The position numbers were made by a program, and so were the translations under genes. Positions 4,947 to 5,570 of a stretch of DNA of 5,570 bases are shown here, piece by piece (within the stretch, counting starts at the first letter, position 1; the number at the start of each line of letters is the position of its first letter). Under the pieces are notes generated by a model. That model ran no database searches, had not been told where the DNA came from, and was given only the letters and a program-made list of their open reading frames with translations. The stretch lies in NCBI GenBank assembly GCA_021156225.1, contig JAJNBN010000274.1:1-5570 (forward strand), in the 5' to 3' direction. The DNA is from Verrucomicrobiota bacterium. Its GTDB lineage: Bacteria; Verrucomicrobiota; Verrucomicrobiia; Limisphaerales; JAEYXS01.

Positions 4947-5570
4947 GTGGAACCGAAATCGCTGCCCATTTGGCAGGTCCAGTCAGAGATCGTCGAATCG
5001 TTGCGTGCCGCGCACCGCTTGGTGCTCGTCGCGCCTACCGGCTCCGGCAAATCGACCCAAGTCCCCCAGATGGTCCTCGATTCCGGTCTCGCCGGTGACA
5101 AAAAGATCATCGTCCTGCAACCCCGCCGCGTGGCTGCCCGCACGGTGGCCGCCCGTGTCGCTTGGGAACGCGATGTGAAGCTCGGTCAGGAAGTCGGTTA
5201 CCAAGTCCGGTTCGATGACCAGACCTCCCTCGGCACCCGCATCTGCTTCGTCACGGAAGGCATCCTTTTGCGTTGGCTGCAAGATGACCCGACGTTGGCC
5301 GATGTCGGTGCGATCCTCTTCGACGAATTCCATGAGCGCAATCTGTTGAGCGATGTCGCCCTCGCCTTGGTGAAGCGTCTGCAAGCGCACAAACGTCCCG
5401 ACCTTCATCTCCTCGTCATGTCGGCCACGCTGGATGCCGAGCCCGTGAAGAAGTATCTGGATGATTGCCCCATCTGCGTCTCGGAAGGCCGCAGCTTTCC
5501 CGTGCACGTCCAATACATCGAATACAAGGACGAGCGGAACATCACCGAGCAGGCCGCCGATGCCGTGGAG
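4947..5570 (+). CDS. hrpB: HrpB-type DExH ATP-dependent helicase, N-terminal part
   Basis: The first 208 codons of an SF2 DExH helicase run off the window end with no stop. Helicase motifs occur in order: motif I APTGSGKST (29-37, K35), motif Ia QPRRVAA (58-64), TEG (103-105), motif II DEFHER (126-131) and motif III SAT (159-161). SEGRSFPV (179-186) follows. DEFH rather than DEAH in motif II, the very short N-terminus and the SEGRSFPV segment all fit HrpB rather than HrpA. Members are cytoplasmic predicted RNA helicases of poorly defined role, usually about 800-850 residues, so roughly three quarters of the protein lies outside. The GTG at 4947 is chosen because its start-to-Walker distance matches E. 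coli HrpB as I recall it. The frame stays open upstream (for example TTG 4908), but that segment reads through repeat-like DNA. The gene is separated from the upstream operon by a strong terminator, so it is an independent unit. Confidence 0.92.
   Translation, partial: MEPKSLPIWQVQSEIVESLRAAHRLVLVAPTGSGKSTQVPQMVLDSGLAGDKKIIVLQPRRVAARTVAARVAWERDVKLGQEVGYQVRFDDQTSLGTRICFVTEGILLRWLQDDPTLADVGAILFDEFHERNLLSDVALALVKRLQAHKRPDLHLLVMSATLDAEPVKKYLDDCPICVSEGRSFPVHVQYIEYKDERNITEQAADAVE

Noticed and set aside
4772..5098. Plus-strand ORF of 108 aa between DUF1552 and the helicase
   Set aside because: It starts inside the terminator stem and runs out of frame through the helicase Walker A region; the helicase frame is clearly the real one.

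Overview
The window reads as chromosomal DNA from a member of the PVC superphylum, most likely a verrucomicrobium (a planctomycete is the main alternative). The main evidence is a PSCyt1/DUF1587/DUF1595/DUF1592/DUF1588/DUF1585 multidomain cytochrome directly followed by a Tat-targeted DUF1552 protein, a pair typical of these phyla. A small ORF with an ANWWF-type core supports this, and so does the lack of Shine-Dalgarno sites in front of the large genes. All supported genes are on the + strand.

Positions 1-976 are a long region without a large gene. Positions 1-240 are GC- and G-rich, with a 12-bp perfect hairpin at the left edge and a G-quadruplex motif. Positions 241-345 are AT-rich and hold a weak promoter candidate, an orphan AGGAGG and a 16-bp palindrome. 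Positions 343-383 form an imperfect hairpin in front of a probable 63-residue gene (419-610). After it come two weaker short ORFs (638-796 and 808-948), each with a well-spaced ribosome binding site. The first of these contains a GANNAC hexamer array and nested inverted repeats. This stretch is the least explained part of the window.

Positions 977-4748 are a two-gene operon. The first gene encodes a Sec-exported protein of about 796 residues with two CxxCH haem motifs and a central beta-rich domain. The second encodes a 449-residue Tat-exported DUF1552 protein. Their spacing is either 31 nt or an 8-nt overlap, depending on the start chosen. The molecular function of this pair is not established; envelope redox or polysaccharide-related chemistry is a common inference. 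A textbook intrinsic terminator at 4764-4803 closes the operon.

Positions 4804-4946 carry a short REP-like palindrome, a degenerate CACAAAG-type repeat and a possible -10 element very close to the next start. From 4947 to the window end is the N-terminal part (208 codons) of an HrpB-type DExH helicase, cut by the window edge.

I see no CRISPR array, tRNA, rRNA or transposase. No clearly new multi-gene system is visible. The best candidates for something undescribed are the short-ORF and hairpin-rich region at 1-948 and the poorly characterised DUF1592/DUF1552 pair.
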